DNA from: a virus
DNA: 64,000 nt
IMG/VR virus record: IMGVR_UViG_3300034063_001922
Coordinates: 1-64,000 of that record
Reading direction: 5' to 3' (one strand)
The notes under the pieces were generated by a model, which saw only the letters and a program-made list of their open reading frames with translations, searched no databases and was not told the origin of the DNA. Position numbers and translations under genes: made by a program. Positions 41,344 to 49,853 of the stretch are shown here, piece after piece; position 1 is the first letter of the stretch; each line of letters opens with the position of its first letter.

Positions 41344-42240
41344 ATGGCCACTGCCACTGCTTCCTCCACCTCCAGCACTGCCGCCGCCAGCGGCCAGGGC
41401 GCTGACGACAACTACGCCGCCACCGGCCAGCCCGGTGAATCCACGGCAGCCGGTGGCCCCACGGGCGACCCCAACGGCGCCGGCAGCCAGGCCGGTTCAA
41501 CCGCCAGCGGCGGCGACAGCTTCGGCGCTGCAGCATCCGAGGCCGGTGCTCCCCCGCTGGACGACAACCGCCTCTCCGATCCCCTGCGGGCCGAACGGCG
41601 CAAGAGCAACCAGCTCGAAAAAGAGATCCGCACCCTGCGGCAGCAGCTGAACCGCTTCTCGGAGATCAACCCCGAGGAGTACGCCCGCCTGCAGGAGGCC
41701 GAACGCCAGAAGCAGATCCTCGAGCAGCAGATGGAGCTGCGCGAACGGCAGATGGAGGAGGCTTCCGCCCAGAAGGTGGCAGCAGTGGCTGCCGAGCGTG
41801 ATGAAGCCAAACAGCAGGTGCTGCAGCTCCGCAAGGATCGTCTTCTGGAGCGTGCCTTCTCCCAGGCCGAGGGCCGCACCGGTGGTGACGCCAGGGGCAC
41901 GTTCTTCGACATCTTCAAGGGGCAGCTGGGCACCTGCTTCCGCCTCAGCACCGGCGGCGATGGCAAGGACGTGCTCGAACCCCTCGACGGGCAGGGCAAA
42001 CCCCTGCTGGGTGATGACGGCCGGCCGATGACCACGACCGAGTTCCTCGATCAGATGCGCGTGCATCCCGTCTACGGCTTCCTCTTCCAGCAGCGGGGCC
42101 CGGCCGGCATGCAGGCCGCTGGTGGGCTGACGGTGTCGGGTATCGGCAGCAACGGCGAACCGATCAACCCCCAGGCGATGTCGGCGTCAGAGCTCTACCG
42201 GGCCTCGTTCGCGGTCAACGGCCGCGGTGCTCGTCGCTGA
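41344..42240 (+). CDS. Capsid scaffold protein
   Basis: 298 aa from MATATAS at 41344. Low-complexity Ala/Ser/Gly/Thr N-terminus, then a strong coiled coil (residues about 85-165: RRKSNQLEKEIRTLRQQL ... RQKQILEQQMELRERQMEEA), then a conserved C-terminal region (GTFFDIFKGQLG, VHPVYGFLFQQRG). This is the usual composition of phage scaffolds, which guide assembly of HK97-fold major capsid protein and are then lost. Confidence 0.78.
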   Translation: MATATASSTSSTAAASGQGADDNYAATGQPGESTAAGGPTGDPNGAGSQAGSTASGGDSFGAAASEAGAPPLDDNRLSDPLRAERRKSNQLEKEIRTLRQQLNRFSEINPEEYARLQEAERQKQILEQQMELRERQMEEASAQKVAAVAAERDEAKQQVLQLRKDRLLERAFSQAEGRTGGDARGTFFDIFKGQLGTCFRLSTGGDGKDVLEPLDGQGKPLLGDDGRPMTTTEFLDQMRVHPVYGFLFQQRGPAGMQAAGGLTVSGIGSNGEPINPQAMSASELYRASFAVNGRGARR

Positions 42241-42256
42241 GACACCAGGCACCCTG

Positions 42257-42733
42257 ATGGCACGTCGGCCGCGCAGCTTCTACGCCGGACTCTCCTTTCG
42301 GCCGCCAGCCCCTGTGGCCGCTGCCGCCCGTCGTGCCCTGGAGCGCCGGGCGCAGCAACCCCCTTCGAACCGCGGCATGACCCCGGTGGGGCTGGCCCGC
42401 GCCCGGCAGTTGCTCCACCGGCAGGAGCTCTCCCCCCAGACGATCGATCGGATGGTGAGCTACTTCGCCCGTCACGAAGTCGACAAGCAGGGCTCCAGCT
42501 GGGAGACCTACGGCAAGGGCCGTCAGGCCTGGGATGGCTGGGGCGGCGACCCCGGCCGCCGCTGGGCCAAGGCGCTCGCGCGCCGGATGGACTCGCTGGA
42601 GCGATCCTCCGTCCGTTCACCAACTGCCACTCAGCAGCGACGAGGTCGAGGATCACACTCACCCAATCAACGGATCCACGCACCGATCAACCAATCACCA
42701 CCAACCCCGAGAACCAATCACGGGAGAAAATGA
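42257..42733 (+). CDS. Phage protein with conserved RMVSYFARHEVDK-type motif
   Basis: 158 aa, ATG at 42257. The middle part GLARARQLLHRQELSPQTID, RMVSYFARHEVDKQGSS and AWDGWGGDPGRRWA is a helical domain common in phage DNA- or head-associated proteins. The C-terminus is basic and Ser/Pro/Asn-rich. It lies between scaffold and capsid, separated from the latter by a minus-strand insertion. Precise role unknown. Confidence 0.6.
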   Translation: MARRPRSFYAGLSFRPPAPVAAAARRALERRAQQPPSNRGMTPVGLARARQLLHRQELSPQTIDRMVSYFARHEVDKQGSSWETYGKGRQAWDGWGGDPGRRWAKALARRMDSLERSSVRSPTATQQRRGRGSHSPNQRIHAPINQSPPTPRTNHGRK

Positions 42734-42821
42734 ATGTTGATCCAAGGGGGGTATACCCCAAAAAACTAAAAACACGCGCCGACTGCCTCGAAAATTTCTC
42801 AGGTTCTGGGCAATCCCCCTC

Positions 42822-43196
42822 TCAGCCTCTGCTGTCCTGATCGGCTACCAGCAGCAGGCCGCCGATGATCGCCAGGTTCTTGAACAGCTGAATTCGCTCC
42901 ATCTTGTCCGCCACATCCCCGTGGAAGATCAGCGTCGTGGGAATCAGGAACAGCAGCAGCAACACCACACCCAGCCGTGCCCTCCAGCCGCTGATCACCA
43001 GGGCTGAGCCCACCGCCATCAGGACCATGGCCGCCACCAGCAGCAGCGGCGCCAGCGGCAGTCCCTTGGCGGCGATGGCGCCTGCCACACCGGCAAAGCC
43101 CGTCAGCTTGCCGATCACGGCATTCACGAACACCAGGCAAAGCAGCACGCGGGCGATGCGGTTGAGCAGGGGCGGTCGGCGGCTCTGCTGGTTCAT
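42822..43196 (-). CDS. DoxX-family membrane protein
   Basis: 124 aa from MNQQSRRPP at 43196. Four hydrophobic segments are visible (RIARVLLCLVFVNAVIGKL; GLPLAPLLLVAAMVLMAVGS; LGVVLLLLFLIPTTLIF; LFKNLAIIGGLLLVA) with the DoxX pattern FHGDVADK near the third. DoxX proteins are small inner-membrane proteins linked to quinone or thiol redox. It is opposite to the capsid genes and lies between scaffold and capsid, so it is a moron or insertion and not a virion gene. Confidence 0.75.
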   Translation of the reverse strand: MNQQSRRPPLLNRIARVLLCLVFVNAVIGKLTGFAGVAGAIAAKGLPLAPLLLVAAMVLMAVGSALVISGWRARLGVVLLLLFLIPTTLIFHGDVADKMERIQLFKNLAIIGGLLLVADQDSRG

Positions 43197-43231
43197 GAGG
43201 GGGCGAGGTCTGCTGGGGGCATTGTGTGGTC

Positions 43232-43318
43232 GCCAGCCTGCTGCTGTGGGCCAGCAGCAGGCTGGCCCCGGCGAGCGCTCACCCGCCGGGGCGCTGCCAG
43301 GGGCCCGCAGGCCCCGAG
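43232..43318. terminator. Three consecutive GC-rich hairpins
   Basis: Hairpin 1: 15-bp perfect stem GCCAGCCTGCTGCTG/CAGCAGCAGGCTGGC with a 5-nt loop (43232-43266). Hairpin 2: CCCCGGC/GCCGGGG (43266-43291). Hairpin 3: GGGGCC-cgca-GGCCCC near 43300-43316. They lie right after the stop (43321) of the minus-strand 70-aa gene and before the DoxX start; probable transcription stop, though no U-run follows. Confidence 0.5.
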
Positions 43319-43320
43319 GC

Positions 43321-43533
43321 TCAGAGCACCGCCACGGTGCCGAGGCGCCGGGCCTGGAGCTTGCGGGCCCAGAAGTGAGCGCGCTCAGCCGGGATGAAGC
43401 GGGGCTTTTTGACCGGCTTGCCGCGGCGGCCATAGAAGACCGTGATGCGCTCGGCATCGGCGGCCTTGATCCCACCGGGATAGACGAACACCGCCAGCTG
43501 GCGGATTTCGCAGCGGGGAGAGAAGGAGGCCAT
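43321..43533 (-). CDS. Small basic protein, unknown function
   Basis: 70 aa from MASFSPRCEIRQLAVFVYPG at 43533. Basic and compact with a likely beta hairpin (ITVFYGRRGKPVKKPRFI) and a C-terminal helix. The N-terminus MASFS resembles MASLS of the next small gene on the same strand. No known family recognised. Confidence 0.5.
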   Translation of the reverse strand: MASFSPRCEIRQLAVFVYPGGIKAADAERITVFYGRRGKPVKKPRFIPAERAHFWARKLQARRLGTVAVL

Positions 43534-43814
43534 CACAAGGAAGGCGAGGGACGTCCGCGATCAGCCCCGGCTTGCCCCTGGAGGCAAGGACCGCGCAGCG
43601 GCCCGGCCTGATCCTTGCCGCCTGGGGCGGGCTGGGGCAGCGGTGCTCAGGCCCTCGCCGACCGTGATCCTCCCGATCCCGCTCGTGCTGAATCCCTCTG
43701 CCAGTGGGCTCGTGTGACCCGGCGGATCAGCACCCTGCCTCAGCCGTGCCGTCGTCCATGGCTGCAGCGACCAAAAAAAGAGGCCCCCTGGGGAGCCCCG
43801 CCCGGCTGCTGGCC
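43534..43814. other. Intergenic, no gene recognised
   Basis: About 280 bp between two small minus-strand genes. GC-rich with Gly/Arg-coding shadow frames only; nothing supported. Confidence 0.3.
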
Positions 43815-44000
43815 TCAGAAGGGAATGAGCGCCTCGATCGCTGGATCAACCCGCATGGCCGGGGCAGCTGCCTGCTGCTCGAACAGCACCTGGGCCGCCA
43901 GCTCAGCAAGCCGTGGCCAGCGCGCGCTGCAGAACGCCAGATCTTCCAGCACCTGCCAGGAGAACTGCTGCAGCTGGATCTTGCGGGAAAGAGAGGCCAT
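43815..44000 (-). CDS. Small helical protein, unknown function
   Basis: 61 aa, ATG at 44000. Mostly helical (KIQLQQFSWQVLEDLAFC, LAELAAQVLFEQQAAA). Same strand as the DoxX and 70-aa genes, so the three may have entered together. Weak support: short, no homologue recognised. Confidence 0.4.
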   Translation of the reverse strand: MASLSRKIQLQQFSWQVLEDLAFCSARWPRLAELAAQVLFEQQAAAPAMRVDPAIEALIPF

Positions 44001-44067
44001 GGGAGGGCTCCGCGTAGGACCCCTCAGCCGGCGGGGGGCGGGTCAAGGGCCCGTCCACAACTGGGAT

Positions 44068-44124
44068 GCGGAGCGCAGCGCAGCCAACGTCCACACCGGC
44101 GGGCTCGTATCACCCTTGAGGCGC
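44068..44124. repeat. Intergenic repeat, copy A
   Basis: About 57 bp starting GCGGAGCGCAGCG and containing AACGTCCA and CCCTTG, ending GAGGCGC. It matches 55344-55404 over its length with scattered changes. It lies before the capsid gene; the other copy lies among the minus-strand lysis genes. Confidence 0.6.
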
Positions 44125-44202
44125 CCCCCGACCATGAGGAGGGCCGGAGCGGAGCCCCATCGAGAGCCGGTGGTCGCACAACCGCTGAGTTGCTCACCCG
44201 CA

Positions 44203-44218
44203 TGGCAATAGCCGGTGA
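44203..44218 (+). promoter_or_regulatory. Candidate late-promoter motif, copy 2
   Basis: TGGCAATAG-ccg-GTGA, 36 bp before the major capsid start at 44255. See copies at 41282 and 49799. Confidence 0.6.
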
Positions 44219-44254
44219 CGTGATCTGGGGCCGGGCCCCGGGAGTGCAGCACCG

Positions 44255-45172
44255 ATGGGCCTCACCCTGATCGAGGCAGCCAAGTACGAGACCCGCCTGG
44301 AGCACCTGGCGGTGATCAAGACCTTCGCTGAGGGCGAACTGCTCAGCTGGCTGCCGTTCATGAACATCGCCGGCGGCGGCCTCTTCTATTCCGTCGAGAA
44401 GGAGCTCCCCTCGGTGGGCTTCCGGGCCGTGAACGAGGGCTACAAGCAGAGCTACGGCGTCGTCGATCCCCAGTCAGAGGCCGTGCACCTCTTCGGGGGT
44501 GACGTGGATGTGGACCGCTCGATCGTTGACCTGCAGGGCCCGGAGGCCCGTGCTGCTCAGACCGAGATGAAGGTCCGCTCGATGCGGCTAACGCTGGAGG
44601 CCGCCTTGATCAATGGCGACGCCACCGCCAGTCAGGGCCGGGGCTTTGATGGCCTGGCCAAGCGCCTGATGCCCGGCAGCGAGATGGCGCTGAACAACGG
44701 TGGCGGGGCGCTCGATTTCGACAAGCTCGATGAGCTGATCGACTCGGTCAATTCCTACGGCGGCAAGAAGTACTTGGTGATGAGCAAGGCGATGCGCCGC
44801 CAGCTCAATGCCCTCGCCCGCGCCACCGTCGGCCAAGGCGTCTACAACGTCTCCACCAACAACCTGGGCGTGATGGTGCATCACTACCAGGAGTGCCAGA
44901 TCCTCACGGTTGACCGCGACGCCCAGGGCCTCGAAGTCCTCGGGTACGGGGAAGCGGGCGGCACCAGCTCCATCTACTGCTGCACCTTTGGCGACCAGGC
45001 CGTCACCGGACTGCAGGGACCGTTCCAGGGCCGCTACGGCATCTCCGTGCGCGACCTCGGTGAAGTCCCCGATGCCCCTGTCTTCCGTACCCGGATCGAT
45101 TGGTACGTGGGCTTTGGCGTCATGCACCCCCGCGCCGCCGGCCGGCTGCACAGCATCGCACCCATTTCCTGA
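44255..45172 (+). CDS. Major capsid protein
   Basis: 305 aa, ATG at 44255. Layout fits an HK97-fold shell protein: an N-terminal arm, a spine-helix region with two-sided charge (QTEMKVRSMRLTLEAALING), then beta-rich P- and A-domain sections (KYLVMSKAMRRQLNALAR, TFGDQAVTGLQG, SVRDLGEVPDAPVFRTRIDW, YVGFGVMHPRAAGRL). The C-terminal part resembles DUF5309/Gp5-like phage coat proteins. Position after scaffold and before decoration and tail genes supports this. About 415 copies would form a T=7 head if typical (family knowledge). Confidence 0.82.
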   Translation: MGLTLIEAAKYETRLEHLAVIKTFAEGELLSWLPFMNIAGGGLFYSVEKELPSVGFRAVNEGYKQSYGVVDPQSEAVHLFGGDVDVDRSIVDLQGPEARAAQTEMKVRSMRLTLEAALINGDATASQGRGFDGLAKRLMPGSEMALNNGGGALDFDKLDELIDSVNSYGGKKYLVMSKAMRRQLNALARATVGQGVYNVSTNNLGVMVHHYQECQILTVDRDAQGLEVLGYGEAGGTSSIYCCTFGDQAVTGLQGPFQGRYGISVRDLGEVPDAPVFRTRIDWYVGFGVMHPRAAGRLHSIAPIS

Positions 45173-45207
45173 CCGCCACTCCGTACCCCTTCCTTGGAGA
45201 CCGACCG

Positions 45208-45645
45208 ATGACTCCCCTCAAGGCCAATCCCCTCCTCGATGCCGCCACCGTGCTGGTGGGCTGGACCAACCGCTCCGCCACCCGTGACACCGAGAAGGTA
45301 TTCACCAGCGGTGAGGTGGTGAAACTCAACACCAAGCTCGATGCCACCGCCCAGTTCTCCCTGCTGGTGTCCCACCCGGGCCACAGCGCTGCGGTGACGG
45401 TGGTGCTGCACCTGGCGCCCCAGCTGCGCGACGGCACCCGCGGCACCTTCATCCCGGTGGCCACCGTTGCCGTGCCAGCGGAAGGCGGTCGGGTGGAGGC
45501 CTACATCAGCGGCCACGACATTCTGCTGGATGCCGTCGATGCCGATAACGCCGACCTACCGGCGCTCTGCTTCGCGAAAGCTGTCGTTACCCCTTCCACG
45601 CCCGAGGGGATGGTCGTCGGCCTGACCGCCACGCTGCCGGCCTGA
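45208..45645 (+). CDS. Phage head decoration/structural protein
   Basis: 145 aa from MTPLKANPL at 45208 with GGAG upstream. Beta-rich: LDATAQFSLLVSHPGHSAAV then VTVVLHLAPQLRDG and VEAYISGHDILLDAVDADNA. It follows the capsid gene directly, the usual place for decoration or head-fibre proteins. No family recognised. Confidence 0.5.
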   Translation: MTPLKANPLLDAATVLVGWTNRSATRDTEKVFTSGEVVKLNTKLDATAQFSLLVSHPGHSAAVTVVLHLAPQLRDGTRGTFIPVATVAVPAEGGRVEAYISGHDILLDAVDADNADLPALCFAKAVVTPSTPEGMVVGLTATLPA

Positions 45646-45647
45646 CC

Positions 45648-46145
45648 ATGAACCACTCCCCCATGGCCGGAATCGCTGTCCAGGGACCTCTTCCGGCCGG
45701 GATGCTGCGCATCCGGCAAGGCAGCCAGGAGCGCTACGTCTGGCCGGTGCATCTGCCCGGCTGGCTGGGGCTCGGCTGGCGTGTGGCCGGGGCTGAGGCA
45801 ACAGCCGGAGCCCCAACGATTGGGGTCGCCGCAGCAGAACCGCCGGCTCCCATCGCCGCAGATGGAAGCCAGCTGCTGGAGCCGGACGATGCAAAACCTG
45901 CATCAACCCGCGGCCGGCGCGGCCGGCGCCGCAAGGAGGAGCCGGAACAGCCACCCGCCGGGGGTGAGGCCCACCCGGAAGAAACCGGGACGACCCCTGA
46001 GGCGGACGCGGCCGACTCCGAGCACCCGGCAGCCCCTGAGGCTCCAGAGGAGGCAGGCACCACGCCTCGCGATGACTCCACCACAGACGGGGGCGACGCG
46101 CTGAGCGCCCTGCCCGATGACCTCTTCTCCGACCCGTTGATCTGA
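45648..46145 (+). CDS. Phage structural protein with acidic linker
   Basis: 165 aa, ATG at 45648, 2 bp after the preceding stop. A short globular start (LRIRQGSQERYVWPVHLPGW) is followed by a Pro/Glu/Ala-rich, likely disordered, stretch with a basic cluster (STRGRRGRRRKEE). Probably a small head-tail joining or capsid-bound protein; function unknown. Confidence 0.45.
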   Translation: MNHSPMAGIAVQGPLPAGMLRIRQGSQERYVWPVHLPGWLGLGWRVAGAEATAGAPTIGVAAAEPPAPIAADGSQLLEPDDAKPASTRGRRGRRRKEEPEQPPAGGEAHPEETGTTPEADAADSEHPAAPEAPEEAGTTPRDDSTTDGGDALSALPDDLFSDPLI

Positions 46146-46155
46146 TCCCCTCGCC

Positions 46156-46935
46156 ATGCCCTACCCCCTGCCCGAGCAACCAGCCACGGTGGGCGGGGTA
46201 CGGGTGCGGCTGCTCCCTCCCCTCGGCTGCCCCGGCACCGAGCAGTGGGTGCTGCCGATGGAGTTCGGCCGTTGGGAAGAACTCGGTTACCGCAAGGGCC
46301 CGGTGCCGGCGAACGACCTGGAGCTGTTCTGGCTGCCGGCCGATCGCCGCTGGAATGAACCGATCGCCTCGGTGGCGATCGAGCTGCTGATCAACCCCCG
46401 CCAGAGCATCACCTCTCCCATCTCAGTCACCTGGGGGGATGGCAGCAGCGATCTGCTGCCCTGGCCGGTCACCTCCCGCACCGCACCGCGGCTGCGGCAC
46501 GTCTACGCCCAACGAGCCGATGTCACGGTCCAGGTGCAGCTGGGGATGCTGATCGCCTCTCTGTCTGTCGCCCTGGTGGGCTGCCCCGTGCCGCCCCAAC
46601 AGCTGTTGAACAACCGTGATGGCGGTGGCGCCAGCAGCAGCGGCACCATCCAGCCCCTGATCCCCAGCAGCGGCATCACCGGTGAGCCCTACGACGGCCG
46701 CCATGCAGTGGTCTGGCGCCTGCGCCTCCACCCCAACGGTGGCCTGGGCTTCCTTCCAGATCCCAGCAGTGGCGAGCCGGCCCTGGCGGTGGTGCAGGAA
46801 TCAGGCGTCGGCAGCCGCGCCACCCGCTGGTACTCCGGCAACGGGGCCCCGCCGACGACCTTGGAGCCGCCGCCGGCGGTGGGTGACTTCTACCTCGACC
46901 GGCTCACGGGGCAGGTCTACGAACTCTCCGCCTGA
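46156..46935 (+). CDS. Phage tail-associated protein
   Basis: 259 aa, ATG at 46156. Beta-rich N-terminal two thirds (VRVRLLPPLGCPGTEQWVLP, SITSPISVTWGDGSSDLLPW), then a Ser/Gly linker and a C-terminal FYLDRLTGQVYELSA module. The same FYLD-type DxxTGxVY motif is found in the fibre at 49854-51098 ([14 protein letters not shown]), linking them as baseplate/fibre parts. Confidence 0.5.
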   Translation: MPYPLPEQPATVGGVRVRLLPPLGCPGTEQWVLPMEFGRWEELGYRKGPVPANDLELFWLPADRRWNEPIASVAIELLINPRQSITSPISVTWGDGSSDLLPWPVTSRTAPRLRHVYAQRADVTVQVQLGMLIASLSVALVGCPVPPQQLLNNRDGGGASSSGTIQPLIPSSGITGEPYDGRHAVVWRLRLHPNGGLGFLPDPSSGEPALAVVQESGVGSRATRWYSGNGAPPTTLEPPPAVGDFYLDRLTGQVYELSA

Positions 46936-46940
46936 TCGCT

Positions 46941-47675
46941 GTGCCTGAGCTGAACAAAGGGCTGGCCGAGCGGGTGGAGGTGTTCACCCGCGCCACCAGC
47001 GATGCCCTGCAGAAAGCCGTCGGGGACGTGCTTGATGCCCGCAGCCCCTGGCAGCTGCTCTACCGGCTCTCGCGCATCGTGCTGCTCGGCCTGGTGCTGT
47101 ACACCGCCTGGCTGCTGATCACCCTGCAGCCGGAGCTGGCCAAACGGATGAGCACCACCCCGGCCCCGACCCTGCAGGAGCAGGTGGCGGCCCATCAGGG
47201 CCAGGTGCAAGCGCTGCTGCGCACGGCGATCGACAGCAGCGGCGATGGCCTCCACACCCTGGTGCTGCTCCAGTGGGATGGAAGCAGCAGCGCCACCGTG
47301 CTGGTCGTTGCGGGGCGGGCCGGCCAGCTGGAGCTCTCCGCCGATCAGCCGCTGCTGCTGGGGGTGGAGATGGCTGCGGCCCTGGGCCATCTCGCCCTGG
47401 GCCTCTGCGCCAGCGAGCAGCCAGAAGCCCTGCCCCTCCCTCACGATTCCGGTGCATCCGGGGGGGCAACGGCGAGCGCCGCGCTGCTCTGTCCGGTGGG
47501 CTGCGGCACCACCAGCCGCCATCGCGGCCTGCTGCTGAGCCTCTACGACCAACGCTCGGCCGCCGCGGGTGAGCGGCAGCTGCGGCGGCAGCAGGAGCTG
47601 CTGTTGATCGCCCGCCGCCTCGGGGAGCTGCTGGCCGATGACGACCCCGGCTCCGGCCATGGCAAGAGACAGTGA
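46941..47675 (+). CDS. Membrane-spanning phage protein of the tail region
   Basis: 244 aa, GTG at 46941. One hydrophobic helix (RIVLLGLVLYTAWLLITLQ, residues about 44-62) follows an amphipathic start. The rest is a globular domain with a hydrophobic sheet (GLHTLVLLQWDGSSSATVLV) and a GAF-like GTTSRHRGLLLSLYD stretch. Putative injection-channel or regulatory membrane protein; assignment weak. Confidence 0.45.
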   Translation: MPELNKGLAERVEVFTRATSDALQKAVGDVLDARSPWQLLYRLSRIVLLGLVLYTAWLLITLQPELAKRMSTTPAPTLQEQVAAHQGQVQALLRTAIDSSGDGLHTLVLLQWDGSSSATVLVVAGRAGQLELSADQPLLLGVEMAAALGHLALGLCASEQPEALPLPHDSGASGGATASAALLCPVGCGTTSRHRGLLLSLYDQRSAAAGERQLRRQQELLLIARRLGELLADDDPGSGHGKRQ

Positions 47676-47693
47676 TCGCCGCTTCCCGCCGCC

Positions 47694-47987
47694 GTGGCCC
47701 TGTTCTGGACGCAACTGGCCTCTCTGCTCGGGCCCCCAGGCCAGGCTGGACCGCCGGGACCCCAGGGCGCCGGCGTCCCGGCCGGGGGCAGTGCCGGCCA
47801 GACCCTGCGCAAGCGCAGCGCCGCGGACTTCGACAGCGAATGGGCGACGCCCCCCGCCAGCGCTGATCTCCTCTTCATTCAGGACAGTGCACCGACGGCC
47901 GAGCAGCTGGCGGGCGCCTCCCGTTACCAGTGGTGGGACACCAGCGGCGGTGCCCTCACCCTCTACATCGAGGACGGGGTGAACTGA
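47694..47987 (+). CDS. Short collagen-like phage tail protein
   Basis: 97 aa, GTG at 47694. A GPPGQAGPPGPQG triplet segment near residues 13-25 forms a short collagen-like trimer stem. The C-terminal half ends YQWWDTSGGALTLYIEDGVN, a beta-strand tip typical of structural trimers. Stop overlaps the next ATG (TGATG). Confidence 0.5.
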   Translation: MALFWTQLASLLGPPGQAGPPGPQGAGVPAGGSAGQTLRKRSAADFDSEWATPPASADLLFIQDSAPTAEQLAGASRYQWWDTSGGALTLYIEDGVN

Positions 47988-48310
47988 TGGCCCTGCGCAA
48001 TGCCTTTGACGATCTCGCGCTGGAATCGACCCTCCAGTCGCTGCGGCTGGCGGTCGCTGCCCTCACCCGCACCATCGGTCTGATCACGCCCGATGCGGCT
48101 GGCCGCATGCGCGTGAGCCTCGACGCGGCCCCAGCGACGGTTGCCGCCACCCAATCCGGTACCTGGAACGTCACCACCCTGACGACCCTGACCACCTGCT
48201 CCACCCTCACCAACCAGAGCCAGGTGGGCGGCTACGGCGCCAATGATCAGATCCCTGCCCTGATGCACCTTTCGGCCGATTCCCTGCGGCGCAACATCAC
48301 CGTGAGCTGA
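47987..48310 (+). CDS. Small phage tail protein
   Basis: 107 aa, ATG at 47987. LESTLQSLRLAVAALTRTIG forms a coiled helix, DAAGRMRVSLDAAPATV is a strand-rich linker, and there is a Thr-rich repeat (TWNVTTLTTLTTCSTLTNQS). The pattern is common next to phage fibres, where it forms trimeric stalks. Function inferred only from context. Confidence 0.5.
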   Translation: MALRNAFDDLALESTLQSLRLAVAALTRTIGLITPDAAGRMRVSLDAAPATVAATQSGTWNVTTLTTLTTCSTLTNQSQVGGYGANDQIPALMHLSADSLRRNITVS

Positions 48311-48321
48311 GGTGAATTGAG

Positions 48322-49761
48322 ATGCCCATCAGCAACGGCAACCGCAAGATCCTCGATCTCAAGCGCTGGGAGTTCTGCACCCCCGCCCCAGCCGCCACCG
48401 CCGCCGGCCACTTCATCGTCTCCAGCCGCCATTACCGCCAGCAGCAGCTGCTGGTGCAATCGAACACCGCTGCCTTCCTCTACAACCCAGCGGAGGACGG
48501 CTGGATACAGATTCCCTCCCCCGCCCTGGCAGGAACCTTTGGTGCTGGTGCCTGCGGCACTGCGGGCTCCTTTTCCACCGGGGCGACTGCTGCAGCCTCC
48601 AGCCTCACCGCAACCGCCGGCACCACCACCAGCCTCACTACCAATCAAAACCTGCAGCGGGACCTGCGGGGCTACAGCGTCTTGATCGTGGGCGGCAGCA
48701 ACGCCGGCCGGCTCAAGACCATCGCCGCCAACACCCTCGGCGCCAATGCGGTGCTTACCTTCACGGAGGCGGAGGCAACGGCCTTTGATGCCACCAGCCA
48801 GTACCGCCTGCTCACCCCCACCTTCTTTGTGCTCGGGGCCGGCACCCTCGCTGCCGGCTCGTTCCGGCGGTACGACTTCGCGACCAACAGCTGGATCACC
48901 CTGGCCCACGGCGGCCTGCCGGCCACGATCGGCACCGATGGCCGGCTGATGTCCACCCCCGCCTGGATCGACAACGGCTTCCGTTCCTTCGCCTCAGGCA
49001 CTGCCACCGCTGGGAACACAACCACCCTCATCAACACCGCCAAGGGCTGGGCCACCAACCAGTGGGCCAACAGCCAGCTCCGCATCACCGCCGGCACCGG
49101 CGCCGGTCAGATCCGCACCGTGGCGAGCAACACAGCCACCACCCTCACGCTGAGCAGCGCCTGGAGCACCGCTCCCGATGCCACCAGCCAGTACAGCCTG
49201 GAGGGCAACGACGATGCGCTGTACTTCATCGGCAACAACGCCGTCGCGCTGTACCGCTACAGCATCAGCGCCAACAGCTGGTCCACCCTCTCCCCCACAA
49301 CTGCCCGCGCTGCAGCGCCGGGGGCAGGACTTTCGGGCCACTGGATCCATTCGGTGAGTGCGAGCGACTGGAGCAGCGAGAACAGCATCCGCAATGGCCG
49401 CTACCTCTATTCCTTCCGCGGCGGCGGCTCTGCGGTGCTCGATCGGTATGACATCGCCGCCAACACCTGGGAGAACGCCCTGCCCTATGCCCCGGCGACG
49501 GAGACCTTCTCGGCGGGCACCAAGCTGGCCTACAACGGCGATTTCCTCTATCTGCAGAAGGACGCCACCAGCCGCTGGTTCCGCTACGACTTCGCCCAGT
49601 CCGCCATGGACGGCTGGACGACCATGCTCTACCCGCAAGGCGCGGCGGTGGTGGGCGACACGGCCTTTGATGTGTCCTTCCGCGATGGGAATAGCGAGAT
49701 TGTTTATATCTACATGCTGCTCAACACCTCGGCGGTGAGCCTGCGGCAGATGGTGATCTGA
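48322..49761 (+). CDS. Phage tail/fibre protein with beta-propeller-like repeats
   Basis: 479 aa, ATG at 48322. Two related internal segments, residues about 100-175 and 230-310, share the pattern T-T-S-L-T-x-N-Q then GR-L/Q-x-IA-S/A-NT then FDATSQYRLL / PDATSQYSLEG. Repeats like RYDFATNSWITLAHGG and RYDIAANTWENALPY resemble kelch motifs of propeller proteins. A large host-recognition or baseplate protein is likely. Confidence 0.6.
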   Translation: MPISNGNRKILDLKRWEFCTPAPAATAAGHFIVSSRHYRQQQLLVQSNTAAFLYNPAEDGWIQIPSPALAGTFGAGACGTAGSFSTGATAAASSLTATAGTTTSLTTNQNLQRDLRGYSVLIVGGSNAGRLKTIAANTLGANAVLTFTEAEATAFDATSQYRLLTPTFFVLGAGTLAAGSFRRYDFATNSWITLAHGGLPATIGTDGRLMSTPAWIDNGFRSFASGTATAGNTTTLINTAKGWATNQWANSQLRITAGTGAGQIRTVASNTATTLTLSSAWSTAPDATSQYSLEGNDDALYFIGNNAVALYRYSISANSWSTLSPTTARAAAPGAGLSGHWIHSVSASDWSSENSIRNGRYLYSFRGGGSAVLDRYDIAANTWENALPYAPATETFSAGTKLAYNGDFLYLQKDATSRWFRYDFAQSAMDGWTTMLYPQGAAVVGDTAFDVSFRDGNSEIVYIYMLLNTSAVSLRQMVI

Positions 49762-49798
49762 GCCCCAAAGGGGGGCAGACGGGGAAGGACTCGATCCA

Positions 49799-49814
49799 TG
49801 GCAATAGGCAGTGA
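49799..49814 (+). promoter_or_regulatory. Candidate late-promoter motif, copy 3
   Basis: TGGCAATAG-gca-GTGA, 39 bp before the collagen-like fibre start at 49854. Confidence 0.55.
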
Positions 49815-49853
49815 CCTGCTCGGCTGCAAGGCCCGGCGCGCACTGCTTCTGCC

